From Lysobacterales bacterium (GTDB lineage Bacteria; Pseudomonadota; Gammaproteobacteria; Xanthomonadales; SZUA-36), in assembly GCA_013002505.1 (NCBI GenBank), contig JABDJL010000142.1, positions 24,902-88,901 of the forward strand: a DNA stretch of 64,000 nt. Direction: 5' to 3'. Shown here piece after piece: positions 38,579 through 47,974 of this stretch (its first letter is position 1; each line of letters begins with the position of its first letter). The notes beneath the pieces are model-generated. The model was not told the origin of the DNA, did not search any database, and saw only the letters and a program-made list of their open reading frames with translations. Position numbers and translations under genes: made by a program.

Positions 38579-40291
38579 ATGAATACCGAATTGAAGGTAT
38601 CCAACCATCTGCACGGATTTGCCAGGCGGCTGGTATCAGAAGGCCTGGTGGAAGAGCAGGCAGCGCTCGAGGCTGCGGAGGTTTCCGCCAAGCAGGGCTG
38701 CACAATCCTTGCGTGGATGATCCGTGAGAACGGGCTTGACCCGGAAGTGCTGGCTCAGGCTGCATCGGTCGAATATGGCGTGCCCCTGGTTGACGTCCGG
38801 TCAATTGACCTGAAGTTGGCCCCGATCAGCCTGGTCGATGAACGCCTGATCACCAAGCACCGTGCCCTGCCCCTGTTTCTGCGCGGCAATTCCCTGTTCA
38901 TCGGCTTACCGGATCCCACCGATCACGAGGTAATCGATGAAATTTCGTTCAGTTCCGGTTTTCACGTCGAACCCATCCTGGTTGCTGCAAACCTGCTTGA
39001 CGAAGCCATCGAAAAAGCCCTCGAGTCCGCCGAGACTGAATTTGACGATTTCGAAGAGGAAGGCCTGGAAGACATTGGCTTTCAACTCGAGGCAGACGAA
39101 GCTGCTGATGACTCCAGCGACCCGGCAGTTGACGAAACCCCGGTGGTGCGTTTCATCAACAAGGTTTTGCTCGACGCCATACGCAAGGGTGCTTCTGACA
39201 TTCACTTCGAGCCCTACGAGACCAGTTACCGGATTCGATACCGCCTCGACGGCGTGCTGAAAAGCGTCGCCAGTCCTCCAGTACAGATGGCGCGCCGCCT
39301 GTCGTCCCGACTGAAAGTCATGGCCGGGCTGGATATTGCCGAAAAACGGGTTCCTCAGGATGGCCGCATCAAGCTGAATATCTCGCGCACGAAGTCCATC
39401 GACTTTCGTGTCAGCACCTGCCCGATCCTGTTCGGTGAAAAAGTCGTGCTGCGTATTCTTGATTCCGCCGCCACGCGGCTGGGCATCGAGGGACTGGGCT
39501 TCGAGCCGGAGCAGCAGGACGTTTACCATGCCGCTGTCAAGAAGCCCTATGGCATGATCCTGGTGACCGGCCCGACCGGTAGCGGTAAGACAGTTACCCT
39601 TTACACCGCCCTGAATATTCTCAACGAGGATGGCCGCAACATCTCTACCGTTGAGGACCCTGTTGAAATCCGGGTCAAGGGCATCAACCAGGTCCAGCAA
39701 AACATGAAACAGGGCATGACTTTTGCGCGTGCCTTGAGATCTTTCCTCAGGCAGGATCCTGACGTGATCATGGTCGGTGAGATTCGTGACCTTGAAACCG
39801 CCGAAATCGCAATCAAGGCTGCCCAGACCGGTCACTTGGTGCTTTCGACATTGCATACCAATGATGCACCCCAGTCCATCACGCGCCTGATGAACATGGG
39901 TGTGCCGAGTTACAACATCACCTCGGCGGTCAACCTCGTCATGGCACAGCGCCTGATCCGTAAGCTCCACAAGTGCAAGGTCAAGGATGACATGCCCGAC
40001 GAAGCGCTGATCAAGGCCGGATTCGCCAAGGAAGCGCTCAAAGACCTGACTATTTTCCGTCCCAATGGCTGCTCAGACTGCAACGAAGGCTACCGGGGAA
40101 GGACGGGTATTTTTGAAGTTATGCCCATTTCGGATAGTATTGCGCGTATTATTCTAGAAGAGGGCAACGCGATGAAGATCGCGCAACAGGCTAGGGAAGA
40201 ACACGTTGCAGATTTGCGGCATTCCGCATTGAAGAAAGTTGCCGCAGGTGTAACGGACCTTATTGAAATCAACCGTGTAACCAAGGACTAG
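38579..40291 (+). CDS. pilB: Type IV pilus extension ATPase PilB
   Basis: A 570-residue hexameric motor. The N-terminal GSPII_E_N domain (about 20-170) is followed by the N2 domain (VVRFINKVLLDAIRKGASDIHFEP). Walker A GPTGSGKT is at about residues 331-338, the Asp box precedes Walker B VIMVGEIRDLETAEIA, and the His box is STLHTNDAPQS. A CSDC motif near the C-terminus, with an upstream Cys in LHKCK, recalls the zinc site of PilB proteins. It powers pilin polymerisation with PilC. It starts a pilB-pilC-pilD-coaE unit. No pilT is present here. Confidence 0.97.
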   Translation: MNTELKVSNHLHGFARRLVSEGLVEEQAALEAAEVSAKQGCTILAWMIRENGLDPEVLAQAASVEYGVPLVDVRSIDLKLAPISLVDERLITKHRALPLFLRGNSLFIGLPDPTDHEVIDEISFSSGFHVEPILVAANLLDEAIEKALESAETEFDDFEEEGLEDIGFQLEADEAADDSSDPAVDETPVVRFINKVLLDAIRKGASDIHFEPYETSYRIRYRLDGVLKSVASPPVQMARRLSSRLKVMAGLDIAEKRVPQDGRIKLNISRTKSIDFRVSTCPILFGEKVVLRILDSAATRLGIEGLGFEPEQQDVYHAAVKKPYGMILVTGPTGSGKTVTLYTALNILNEDGRNISTVEDPVEIRVKGINQVQQNMKQGMTFARALRSFLRQDPDVIMVGEIRDLETAEIAIKAAQTGHLVLSTLHTNDAPQSITRLMNMGVPSYNITSAVNLVMAQRLIRKLHKCKVKDDMPDEALIKAGFAKEALKDLTIFRPNGCSDCNEGYRGRTGIFEVMPISDSIARIILEEGNAMKIAQQAREEHVADLRHSALKKVAAGVTDLIEINRVTKD

Positions 40292-40294
40292 GTC

Positions 40295-41515
40295 ATGGCT
40301 GTAGTACATGTAGAACCCACCACCTTCCTTTGGGAAGGTCGTGACAAGCGCGGCGTAAAGCTCAAAGGACAGCAAGTTGCCGCGAACCCCAACCTGGTGC
40401 GCGCCGAATTACGGCGCCAGGGCATCAGCCCAATCCGGGTGCGCAAAAAGGCCAAGCCCCTGCTGGGCGGCGCCGGCCATCGCATCACCCCGAAAGAAAT
40501 TGCCGTATTCAGCCGCCAGCTGGCGACCATGCTGAAATCCGGCGTACCGCTGGTGACCGCATTCCAGATCATTGCCGGCGGTGTAAAAAACCCGCGTATG
40601 CGCTCCATGGTGGACCGGATTCGTGCCGACGTAGAATCGGGCGGCAGCCTGTTCGAAGCGCTGAGCGCTCACCCCGTGCAATTTGACGAGCTGTATACGA
40701 ACCTTGTGAAGGCAGGTGAGTCGGCCGGTGTGCTGGACACCATTCTTGACGAGATTGCGTCCTACAAGGAACGCATTGAAAGCATCAAGGGCAAGATCAA
40801 GAAGGCCCTGTACTACCCGTCTGCGGTCATCGCAGTGGCCATTATCGTTTCCGCAGTTCTGCTGATTTATGTTATTCCGCAGTTTGAGGATATCTTTGCC
40901 AGTTTTGGCGCGGCACTGCCTGCATTTACCCAGATGGTCGTGAATGCCAGCCGCTGGTTACGGGACAATGGTGTCGTCTTGATGATCGGTATCATCTTCA
41001 CCATCACCGCGCTGATCATGGTCAAGAAAAGATCCAAGGCCTTTTCGCACTGGCTGGATCGAATTTCCCTGAAACTGCCGGTTGTGGGCGGTATCCTCGA
41101 GAAAGCGGCGATCGCCCGCTTCTGCCGTACGCTGGCCATTACCTTCGCGGCAGGTGTGCCGCTCGTCGATGCGCTCAAGATCGTTTCGGGCGCTACCGGC
41201 AACCAGGTCTACAATGATGCGTCAGCGCGAATTCGCGAAGACGTCGCCGTGGGCCACCAGCTACAGCTGGCCATGCAACAGACTGACGTGTTTCCCAACA
41301 TGGTGATCCAGATGGCGGCAATTGGCGAAGAGGCCGGTTCCCTGGACGACATGTTGATCAAGGTTGCAGAAGCCTACGAGGAGGAAGTCAATAATGCCGT
41401 GGATGCGCTCAGCAGCCTGCTGGAGCCGCTGATCATCGTTTTTATCGGCCTTATAGTAGGTACGATGGTGATTGCCATGTACCTGCCTATCTTCAAGATG
41501 GCGGCAGTTATTTGA
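40295..41515 (+). CDS. pilC: Type IV pilus inner membrane platform protein PilC
   Basis: A 406-residue T2SSF-family protein with two homologous cytoplasmic helical domains: the first around FSRQLATMLKSGVPLVTAFQII, the second around FCRTLAITFAAGVPLVDALKIV. Membrane segments lie near residues 175-195, 225-245 and at the C-terminus (IIVFIGLIVGTMVIAMYLPI). The C-terminal LPIFKMA is typical. It couples PilB motion to pilin assembly. It follows pilB by 3 bp. Confidence 0.97.
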   Translation: MAVVHVEPTTFLWEGRDKRGVKLKGQQVAANPNLVRAELRRQGISPIRVRKKAKPLLGGAGHRITPKEIAVFSRQLATMLKSGVPLVTAFQIIAGGVKNPRMRSMVDRIRADVESGGSLFEALSAHPVQFDELYTNLVKAGESAGVLDTILDEIASYKERIESIKGKIKKALYYPSAVIAVAIIVSAVLLIYVIPQFEDIFASFGAALPAFTQMVVNASRWLRDNGVVLMIGIIFTITALIMVKKRSKAFSHWLDRISLKLPVVGGILEKAAIARFCRTLAITFAAGVPLVDALKIVSGATGNQVYNDASARIREDVAVGHQLQLAMQQTDVFPNMVIQMAAIGEEAGSLDDMLIKVAEAYEEEVNNAVDALSSLLEPLIIVFIGLIVGTMVIAMYLPIFKMAAVI

Positions 41516-41539
41516 CGCTTTCGGGCGTTCTGTCCCCTC

Positions 41540-42403
41540 TTGTTCACTGAGTTATTTCACAACGCACCCCTGTTTCTGACGGGGGTGTTTTTGTTTGGCC
41601 TGCTTATTGGTTCATTTCTGAATGTGGTCATTTTGAGGCTCCCGGCCAGGCTTGAGTACGACTGGAAATGCCAATGCCGGGAGTTGCTCGAGCTGCCTGA
41701 ATCCGAGACTGGCCCGCCACCAGACCTGGTCTGGAGCAGTTCACGCTGCACCCATTGCGGCCATGTAATCCGCCCCTGGGAAAATATCCCGGTAATCAGT
41801 TATGTCTTGCTGGGTGGCAAGTGTTCTGCATGTAAGAGCAGAATTTCACCGCGCTATCCGCTGGTTGAGTTGCTGACGGCCGTGCTTTTCCTGGTAACTG
41901 CCTGGCAATTTGGCGCCACCTGGCACACGGCGGCGGCCTTGCTGTTAACCGCGTTTCTGGTGGCTTTGTCGGGTATCGACATAGATCATCAACTACTGCC
42001 CGATCAGCTAACCGTACCATTGCTGTGGATCGGACTTGCCTTCACCCTCACCGGCCTGACTGTCAGCCCAGCCAGCGGCATTATTGGCGCTCTGGCAGGC
42101 TATTTGTCCTTGTGGTCGGTTTATCACCTGTTCCGCATGCTCACGGGCAAAGAGGGTATGGGCTATGGCGATTTTAAGCTACTTGGCGCGCTGGGCGCCT
42201 GGATGGGATGGCAGATGTTACCACTGGTCATCCTGTTCTCATCACTGGTAGGCGCGGTGGTGGGCGTCACTTTGCTGATCCTGAAACGCCATAAAGGCGG
42301 ACAAGCCATGCCGTTTGGGCCCTATCTCGCAGCGGCCGGTTGGCTTGCGTTGCTGTGGGGTGAAGATATGATTGAGCTTTATATCCAGGCCAGCGGATTG
42401 TAA
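41540..42403 (+). CDS. pilD: Prepilin leader peptidase / N-methyltransferase PilD
   Basis: A 287-residue membrane aspartic protease that cleaves and N-methylates prepilins, including both pilins here. The N-terminal cytoplasmic domain has the zinc-type tetracysteine C70, C73, C95, C98 (CTHCGH and CSACKS). Catalytic Asp residues are D147 in SGIDIDHQLLPD and D211 in GMGYGDFKLLG, spaced as in Pseudomonas PilD. The start is a TTG; no ATG is available upstream of the conserved LLIGSFLNVVILRLP, and no clear SD is visible. coaE follows by 5 bp, the usual pilBCD-coaE order. Confidence 0.95.
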   Translation: MFTELFHNAPLFLTGVFLFGLLIGSFLNVVILRLPARLEYDWKCQCRELLELPESETGPPPDLVWSSSRCTHCGHVIRPWENIPVISYVLLGGKCSACKSRISPRYPLVELLTAVLFLVTAWQFGATWHTAAALLLTAFLVALSGIDIDHQLLPDQLTVPLLWIGLAFTLTGLTVSPASGIIGALAGYLSLWSVYHLFRMLTGKEGMGYGDFKLLGALGAWMGWQMLPLVILFSSLVGAVVGVTLLILKRHKGGQAMPFGPYLAAAGWLALLWGEDMIELYIQASGL

Positions 42404-42408
42404 GTGAA

Positions 42409-43080
42409 ATGAATTCTGAACCTGCTTCGGGATGGAGTGACGAACTCTTTGTGGTTGCCTTGACCGGTGGTATCGCTTCCGGCAAGTCCGCGGTATCGAG
42501 GCTTTTTGATGCACTTGGCGTGCAAGTCGTGGATACCGATGTCATTGCCCGTGAACTGGTAGAGCCGGGCAAGCCACTTCTCAATTCGATCGTCACGGCA
42601 TTTGGCCATGAACTGATCGACGCTTATGGCCGCCTGAAACGCCGCAAACTACGCAAAATCATCATCAAGGATGACGAAAAGCGCGCGCAACTCGAAGCCC
42701 TGATGCATCCCAAGATCGCGGTCGAGGTATCCAGAAGGCTCAGTGAAATCCAGGATTCACCTTACTGCATCCTGGTGGTTCCATTACTTGCTGAAAAAGG
42801 GGGTTACAAGGCTGCTGACCGGGTCCTGGTGGTGGATACCGACCGTGAACTTCAAATCAAGCGGGTCATGGAGCGTGACGACGTCAGTCGCGAACAGGCA
42901 ATCGCCTCACTTGCAATTCAGGCCAGCAGGGAGGAACGCCTTGCCATTGCCGATGACATTATCAGCAACCGGGGTTCACTCGAAACCCTGGCGGTGGAAG
43001 TAGAACGGCTGCACGGCAAATACCTGGTACTGGCAGAACGCCACAAGGCGATGGTGCAAACCACCGGCCAGGTCAGTTAA
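42409..43080 (+). CDS. coaE: Dephospho-CoA kinase
   Basis: A 223-residue kinase for the last step of coenzyme A synthesis. The P-loop is ALTGGIASGKSAVS (about 17-30), followed by VVDTDVIARELVEPG, the CoA-domain MHPKI, and VPLLAEKGGYKAADRVLVV. It begins with about 14 extra residues before the usual start. It is the last gene of the pilBCD unit and ends 9 bp before the convergent secA. Confidence 0.95.
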   Translation: MNSEPASGWSDELFVVALTGGIASGKSAVSRLFDALGVQVVDTDVIARELVEPGKPLLNSIVTAFGHELIDAYGRLKRRKLRKIIIKDDEKRAQLEALMHPKIAVEVSRRLSEIQDSPYCILVVPLLAEKGGYKAADRVLVVDTDRELQIKRVMERDDVSREQAIASLAIQASREERLAIADDIISNRGSLETLAVEVERLHGKYLVLAERHKAMVQTTGQVS

Positions 43081-43089
43081 AACCTGTTT

Positions 43090-45816
43090 TTATTGCAGTT
43101 TTCCGTGGCATCTTTTGAATTTCAGCCCTGAACCACAGGGGCAGGCCTCGTTTCTGCCGACCTTTCTTCCCTCGCGAACAAACGGCTGATCCTGTTCAGC
43201 GGCGCCCGCTGGGCTGGTAGCACTTGTCGCCGGCACGGCGTCATCGTGACGAAATTGCATCGGTGCCTCGCGGCGCCGTTGCGCATCCACCGCATCGACA
43301 TCCTCCTCGGCCTTGACTTGTACCCTGGCGAGTATCCGGATCACTTCGTGCTGGATGTTTTGCATCAGGCGGGAAAACATCTCGAAAGACTCCCGCTTGT
43401 ACTCCTGCATGGGCTGTTTCTGGGCATATCCACGCAGGTGAATGCCCTGGCGCAGGTAATCCATGTTGGCGAGGTGATCCTTCCATTGCTGATCCAGGAC
43501 ATTCAACATCAGGGCCTTCTCGAAGTGCCGCATGACCTCTGAACCCGTTTGGGCCTCGCGGGCCTCAAAGTGGTTGGTCACCGATTGCAGAATGCGGTCG
43601 CGCAGTGGCTCCTCGCTTTGAACTTCATCATCTTTGATCCAGCCATTGATTGGCAAATCTATTCCAAACTCCCCTTCCAGGGCAGTTTCGAGCCCCTTGA
43701 TGTCCCACTGTTCATCAATGCTTCCCGGCGGAACAAACCGGTCAATGATCTCGTTGAATACGTTTTCCCTGAACCCTTCAATCGTGTCCTGGATTTCATC
43801 CAGTTCCATCAGGTCAGTACGCTGCTGGTAAACCACCCGCCGTTGATCGTTGGCAACATTATCGTAATCAAGCAGGTGCTTTCTGATATCGAAGTTATGT
43901 GCCTCGACTTTGCGCTGGGCATTCTCAATGGCACGATTCAGCATTCCCGCCTCGATCGCCTCGTCTTCTTTCATACCAAAACGCTGCATCATCGAAGACA
44001 TGCGGTCTGACGCGAATATCCGCATCAGGTTGTCTTCCAGCGACAGGTAGAATCGCGAAGAGCCCGGATCGCCCTGGCGCCCTGAACGTCCGCGCAACTG
44101 GTTATCGATGCGCCTCGATTCGTGCCGCTCGGTACCGATGATATGCAGTCCGCCGGATTCGATCACCTGGTCGTGACGCTTTTTCCATCGCTCGCGAATA
44201 TGCTCTGCTTGCCGACCGGATTCGTCATCACCCATTTCGGCAAGCTCGGCGTCAAGACTGCCGCCCAGCACAATGTCGGTACCGCGACCGGCCATGTTGG
44301 TGGCGATGGTCACTGCCTTTGGACGGCCTGCCTGCGCGACAATCTGCGCTTCGCGTTCATGTTGCTTGGCATTCAGCACCTCGTGGGCAACGCCGGCTTT
44401 TTTCAACTGCCCGGAAATCAATTCAGAGGTTTCAATGGACGTGGTGCCGACCAGCACAGGCTGACCACGTTTAACGCAGTCCTTGATGTCTTCCAATATG
44501 GCCTGGTACTTCGCTTCCGCCTTGAGGAACACCAGGTCGTCCTTGTCGTCCCTGATCATCGGGCGGTGGGTGGGAATGACAACCACCTCGAGTCCGTAAA
44601 TCGACTGGAATTCGTAGGCCTCGGTATCTGCGGTACCGGTCATGCCCGAAAGCTTGTCGTAAAGCCGAAAGTAGTTTTGGAAAGTAATCGACGCCAGGGT
44701 CTGGTTTTCACGCTGAATCGGCACGCCTTCCTTGGCCTCGACAGCCTGGTGAAGGCCTTCTGACCAGCGTCGGCCTGCAAGCGTGCGCCCGGTAAATTCA
44801 TCCACGATGACAACCTCGTTGTCTTTGACGATGTAATCCACGTCGCGACTGTAAAGGTGTTGGGCGCGTAAACCTGCATTCAGGTGGTGAACGAGGTTCA
44901 AATTGTTGGCGTCATAGAGGCTGTCGTCTTCCTTCAACAAACCCGCCTCGACCATCAACTCTTCGACCTTGGCCATGCCCTCTTCTGTCAGGTAAACCTG
45001 CTTTTGCTTTTCGTCGACCGTGAAATCACCTTCCAGCTGTTCCTCTTCACCTTCACCGGCGACATTGACGGCCGGAACCAGTGAAGGAATCAGCTTGTTG
45101 ATGCGTACGTAAAGCTGTGGCGACTCATCAGCCGGGCCGGAAATGATCAAGGGTGTCCGCGCCTCGTCAATCAGGATGGAATCCACCTCGTCGACGATGG
45201 CAAAATAACGATCTCGCTGAACACGCTGATCCATGGAAAATGCCATGTTGTCGCGAAGGTAATCAAAACCCAGCTCATTATTGGTCGCGTAGACCACGTC
45301 ACAGGCGTATGAAACACGTTTCTCCGGCGGAGCCATGCCCGGTACTGCAACGCCAACAGTCATGTCGAGCGCGGTAAAAATCGGCCTCATCCAGTCGGCG
45401 TCGCGGCGGGCCAGGTAATCATTGACAGTGACCACGTGAACACCACGGCCTGTCAGGGCATTGAGATAGACCGCGAGGGTGGCCATCAGCGTTTTACCCT
45501 CACCGGTTTTCATTTCTGAAATCATGCCCCGGTGCAGGACAATGCCGCCGATCAACTGGACGTCAAAATGGCGCAACCCAAGCGTCCTTACGCTGGCCTC
45601 CCGGACACAGGCAAACGCCTCTGGCAGCAGGTTATCCAGCGATTCGCCGTTTTCCAGTCTGTGCCGGAACTCGGCAGTTTTAGCCTTGAGTTCTTCTTCC
45701 GAAAGGGCCTGCATAGCCGGTTCGAGATCATTAATCTGCTGAACCAGGCGGCTCATCTTCTTCACCACGCGCTCGTTGCGACTGCCGAAGATCTTGGTAA
45801 ATAGTGAGTTGAACAT
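43090..45816 (-). CDS. secA: Protein translocase ATPase SecA
   Basis: A 908-residue motor of the Sec pathway. Walker A is [20 protein letters not shown], followed by [17 protein letters not shown] and the [14 protein letters not shown]alker B. The second nucleotide-binding fold has [13 protein letters not shown]. The long wing and scaffold helices follow, and the C-terminal zinc tail [17 protein letters not shown] binds SecB. No SD is visible at ATG 45816. The gene diverges from the DUF721 gene; no secM-like gene is seen, which is normal outside the Enterobacterales. Confidence 0.98.
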   Translation of the reverse strand: MFNSLFTKIFGSRNERVVKKMSRLVQQINDLEPAMQALSEEELKAKTAEFRHRLENGESLDNLLPEAFACVREASVRTLGLRHFDVQLIGGIVLHRGMISEMKTGEGKTLMATLAVYLNALTGRGVHVVTVNDYLARRDADWMRPIFTALDMTVGVAVPGMAPPEKRVSYACDVVYATNNELGFDYLRDNMAFSMDQRVQRDRYFAIVDEVDSILIDEARTPLIISGPADESPQLYVRINKLIPSLVPAVNVAGEGEEEQLEGDFTVDEKQKQVYLTEEGMAKVEELMVEAGLLKEDDSLYDANNLNLVHHLNAGLRAQHLYSRDVDYIVKDNEVVIVDEFTGRTLAGRRWSEGLHQAVEAKEGVPIQRENQTLASITFQNYFRLYDKLSGMTGTADTEAYEFQSIYGLEVVVIPTHRPMIRDDKDDLVFLKAEAKYQAILEDIKDCVKRGQPVLVGTTSIETSELISGQLKKAGVAHEVLNAKQHEREAQIVAQAGRPKAVTIATNMAGRGTDIVLGGSLDAELAEMGDDESGRQAEHIRERWKKRHDQVIESGGLHIIGTERHESRRIDNQLRGRSGRQGDPGSSRFYLSLEDNLMRIFASDRMSSMMQRFGMKEDEAIEAGMLNRAIENAQRKVEAHNFDIRKHLLDYDNVANDQRRVVYQQRTDLMELDEIQDTIEGFRENVFNEIIDRFVPPGSIDEQWDIKGLETALEGEFGIDLPINGWIKDDEVQSEEPLRDRILQSVTNHFEAREAQTGSEVMRHFEKALMLNVLDQQWKDHLANMDYLRQGIHLRGYAQKQPMQEYKRESFEMFSRLMQNIQHEVIRILARVQVKAEEDVDAVDAQRRREAPMQFRHDDAVPATSATSPAGAAEQDQPFVREGRKVGRNEACPCGSGLKFKRCHGKLQ

Positions 45817-46044
45817 TATTTTTTGCGCCGGATGCCCTGCCAGGGCAGCGTTTCCGCCATTTTGAAGTCAGCTTTTGATGTTGGGGCTAGTCTGCCTTGA
45901 TGCAAGTGGTCTCGAAAAAGAACAGACTGGTTGGGAACCCGGCCATTATACCGCCACCAGGTCAGTTTCGGCGCCAACACCGATAAAATTTTGCGCTTGT
46001 GCCAAACCCTGAAGCTGGCCTGGACTTTGGAACGAGGCTAAGCT

Positions 46045-46452
46045 GTGACTATGCCGCCCAGCAATTACTCTAAAAAACGTGGTGCCCGAACTGTCAACGC
46101 CATTCTCGGTTCCCGTTCCGGCCGGGTTGGCGAAATCCTGTCCCAGGCACGGGCGATGGCCGGCCTGGAACAAAAGCTGGCGAGGCTGCTTGATGCAGAA
46201 ATGGCAGAGCAGGTGCGCGTTGCGACTGTTCGTCAAGGCGTCCTTGTTTTGGTAACGCCCAGCGCGGCGTTGGCTACCCGCCTCAAGATGGACCAGGTGT
46301 CCATCCTCAAATCACTCAATGCCTCTGCCGGGCTGAATCTCACCGGCCTGCAGGTTCGTACCGCGCCCATACCCCGGTCACGAAAGCTGGTGCGCAGACC
46401 GCGTAAGGTTCCGAGTGCGGCTCGAGAGGTGTTCACAAGATTCAAGGATTGA
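46045..46452 (+). CDS. DUF721 protein (DciA-like)
   Basis: About 135 residues starting at GTG (GAGG 7 nt upstream; ATG 46051 is the alternative). The DUF721 core runs from about residue 30 to 105: LEQKLARLLDAEMAEQVRVA, GVLVLVTPSAALATRLKMDQ, SILKSLNASAGLNLTGLQVR. The tail is basic (RSRKLVRRPRK). DciA proteins of this family help load the replicative helicase in bacteria lacking DnaC/DnaI-type loaders. Small DUF721 genes near secA and lpxC are common in non-enteric Gammaproteobacteria. Whether this one is the main loader is an inference. Confidence 0.75.
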   Translation: MTMPPSNYSKKRGARTVNAILGSRSGRVGEILSQARAMAGLEQKLARLLDAEMAEQVRVATVRQGVLVLVTPSAALATRLKMDQVSILKSLNASAGLNLTGLQVRTAPIPRSRKLVRRPRKVPSAAREVFTRFKD

Positions 46453-46513
46453 GCTGACGATCAGCCGATGGCTGCGTTAGATCGGTAGCCGGTCGTATGC
46501 CGGGAGCCCGGGC

Positions 46514-47425
46514 TTACAGCGCCTGGGCGGGGTGGGCGTAAGATATGGGCGCAGTCGCCTGGTCTTCGAAGGTCACTTCTTCCCAACTGTCCGGCTGCTG
46601 GATCAGCTTGCGCAACAACAGGTTGTTCAGTTCATGGCCTGACTTGAAACCTGAATAAGCACCGATTAGCCCATGGCCGAGAAGATATAAATCTCCGATT
46701 GCATCGAGCACCTTGTGCTTTACGAATTCATCTTCATATCGCAGCCCGTCTTCATTAAGGACACGGTAATCATCGAGCACAACGGCATTGTCCATGCTGC
46801 CACCGAGCACCAGGTTACGGTCCCTGAGCATTTCGAGATCACGCATGAAACCAAACGTTCGGGCGCGGGACACTTCCTTTAAAAAGGAGGTCGTCGAAAA
46901 ATCCACCGATGCGAACGATGTATGTGACTTGAACACCGGGTGATTGAAATCAATCTTGAACGATACCCTGAAGCCATCGTAGGGCTCGAAGCGCGCCCAC
47001 TTGTCCTCGCGCCTGATTTCAACCGGCTCAAGTATGCGGATAAATTTCTTGGCGGCGGACTGCTCTTCAATGCCGGCAGACTGGATCAGGAAAACGAAGG
47101 GCCCGGCTGAGCCATCCATGATGGGCACTTCCGATGCGCTGACATCGATATAAGCATTGTCGATGCCCATGCCCGCCATGGCGGACAACAGGTGTTCCAC
47201 GGTGGATACGCGGACACCATCGTTAACCAGCGTTGTGTTCATGCTGGTATCGCCGACCAACTCTGCACGAGCCGGAATCTCCGCGACCGGATCAAGATCC
47301 ACGCGACGGAAAACAATGCCCGTATTGACGGCTGCTGGACGCAGCGTCATATAGACTTTTTCCCCGGTATGGATCCCGACACCCGTGGCACGAATGACGT
47401 TCTTGAGGGTTCGCTGTTTTATCAA
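46514..47425 (-). CDS. lpxC: UDP-3-O-acyl-N-acetylglucosamine deacetylase
   Basis: A zinc deacetylase that commits UDP-GlcNAc to lipid A. Metal ligands are the His in [15 protein letters not shown] and the His and Asp in [16 protein letters not shown]. The longest frame starts at 47461, but family members start MIKQRTLK; here the same residues follow a TTG at 47425 ([15 protein letters not shown]), giving 303 residues, close to the E. coli 305. An extended -10-like TGCTAGTAT overlaps the upstream ATG, which supports the downstream start. It is the last gene of the ftsZ side of the dcw region, after a 549-bp gap. Confidence 0.95.
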   Translation of the reverse strand: MIKQRTLKNVIRATGVGIHTGEKVYMTLRPAAVNTGIVFRRVDLDPVAEIPARAELVGDTSMNTTLVNDGVRVSTVEHLLSAMAGMGIDNAYIDVSASEVPIMDGSAGPFVFLIQSAGIEEQSAAKKFIRILEPVEIRREDKWARFEPYDGFRVSFKIDFNHPVFKSHTSFASVDFSTTSFLKEVSRARTFGFMRDLEMLRDRNLVLGGSMDNAVVLDDYRVLNEDGLRYEDEFVKHKVLDAIGDLYLLGHGLIGAYSGFKSGHELNNLLLRKLIQQPDSWEEVTFEDQATAPISYAHPAQAL

Positions 47426-47579
47426 TGTTCTCGGAGCCTCAAGCCCTGAATTCCCGCGCATACTAGCACAGCAGGACCCTTGTAAGAAGAATAAATTGGT
47501 GTTTTGGCAACAGGATGTTGCAATTTAACAACATTTTAACACCCACTTTACCGGAATGTTCGCTTCGGGTTCGGCGCAC

Positions 47580-47880
47580 ATGGTTTAAAACCCCCGGCGC
47601 TTCAAAGCTCGGGGCGAACAAGCAAGGGGAGTAAGACGAAACATTTACGGGAGCGACCGCTGGTAGCGATTTGCTATATAAGCGACACCGGCTAAGCCCG
47701 CTCGGGGACGCCGTGAACCCATCCCTAGGGGCTTGGATGAAACATCCCTGTTTCATACACCCCTCGCAGGCTCACCCGGTGCCCCTTTTTCGCTGTGCAG
47801 CCAGCGACGACGTCTCGTGATCATTGGGCAGAATACCCGTGGGAGCGATCTGAGGCCGCAGGCTGATGGTCGCGATTCTA
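47580..47880. repeat. REP-like palindromic repeats in the ftsZ-lpxC gap
   Basis: This non-coding stretch has two copies of GGGAGCGAYC (from 47649 and 47841), each followed by an imperfect return sequence ending GCGAT. Such GGGAGCGA palindromes recur as REP elements in Pseudomonas and Xanthomonadales genomes. Between them is a block with the pattern GGGGACGCCGTGAACCCATC, including a perfect 8-bp hairpin (ATGAAACA/TGTTTCAT, 47737-47756, 4-nt loop). I see no open frame with coding character. Confidence 0.6.
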
Positions 47881-47917
47881 TGTGAAAGTGGCGCAGGGAC
47901 GCGCCATCTTTCTCATT

Positions 47918-47952
47918 CAAAAAGCAAGGCCGGCTCCATCCTGGAGCCGGCC
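47918..47952 (-). terminator. Rho-independent terminator of ftsZ
   Basis: A perfect 10-bp stem, GGCCGGCTCC with GGAGCCGGCC, around a 5-nt loop (47928-47952). On the minus strand it is followed by TTGCTTTTTG. It lies 23 bp after the ftsZ stop. Confidence 0.88.
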
Positions 47953-47974
47953 CGCGAGGAGATACCAGGCGTCG

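Noticed and set aside
38906..39970. 354-codon open frame opposite pilB
   Set aside because: Antisense shadow; pilB motifs occupy the plus strand throughout.
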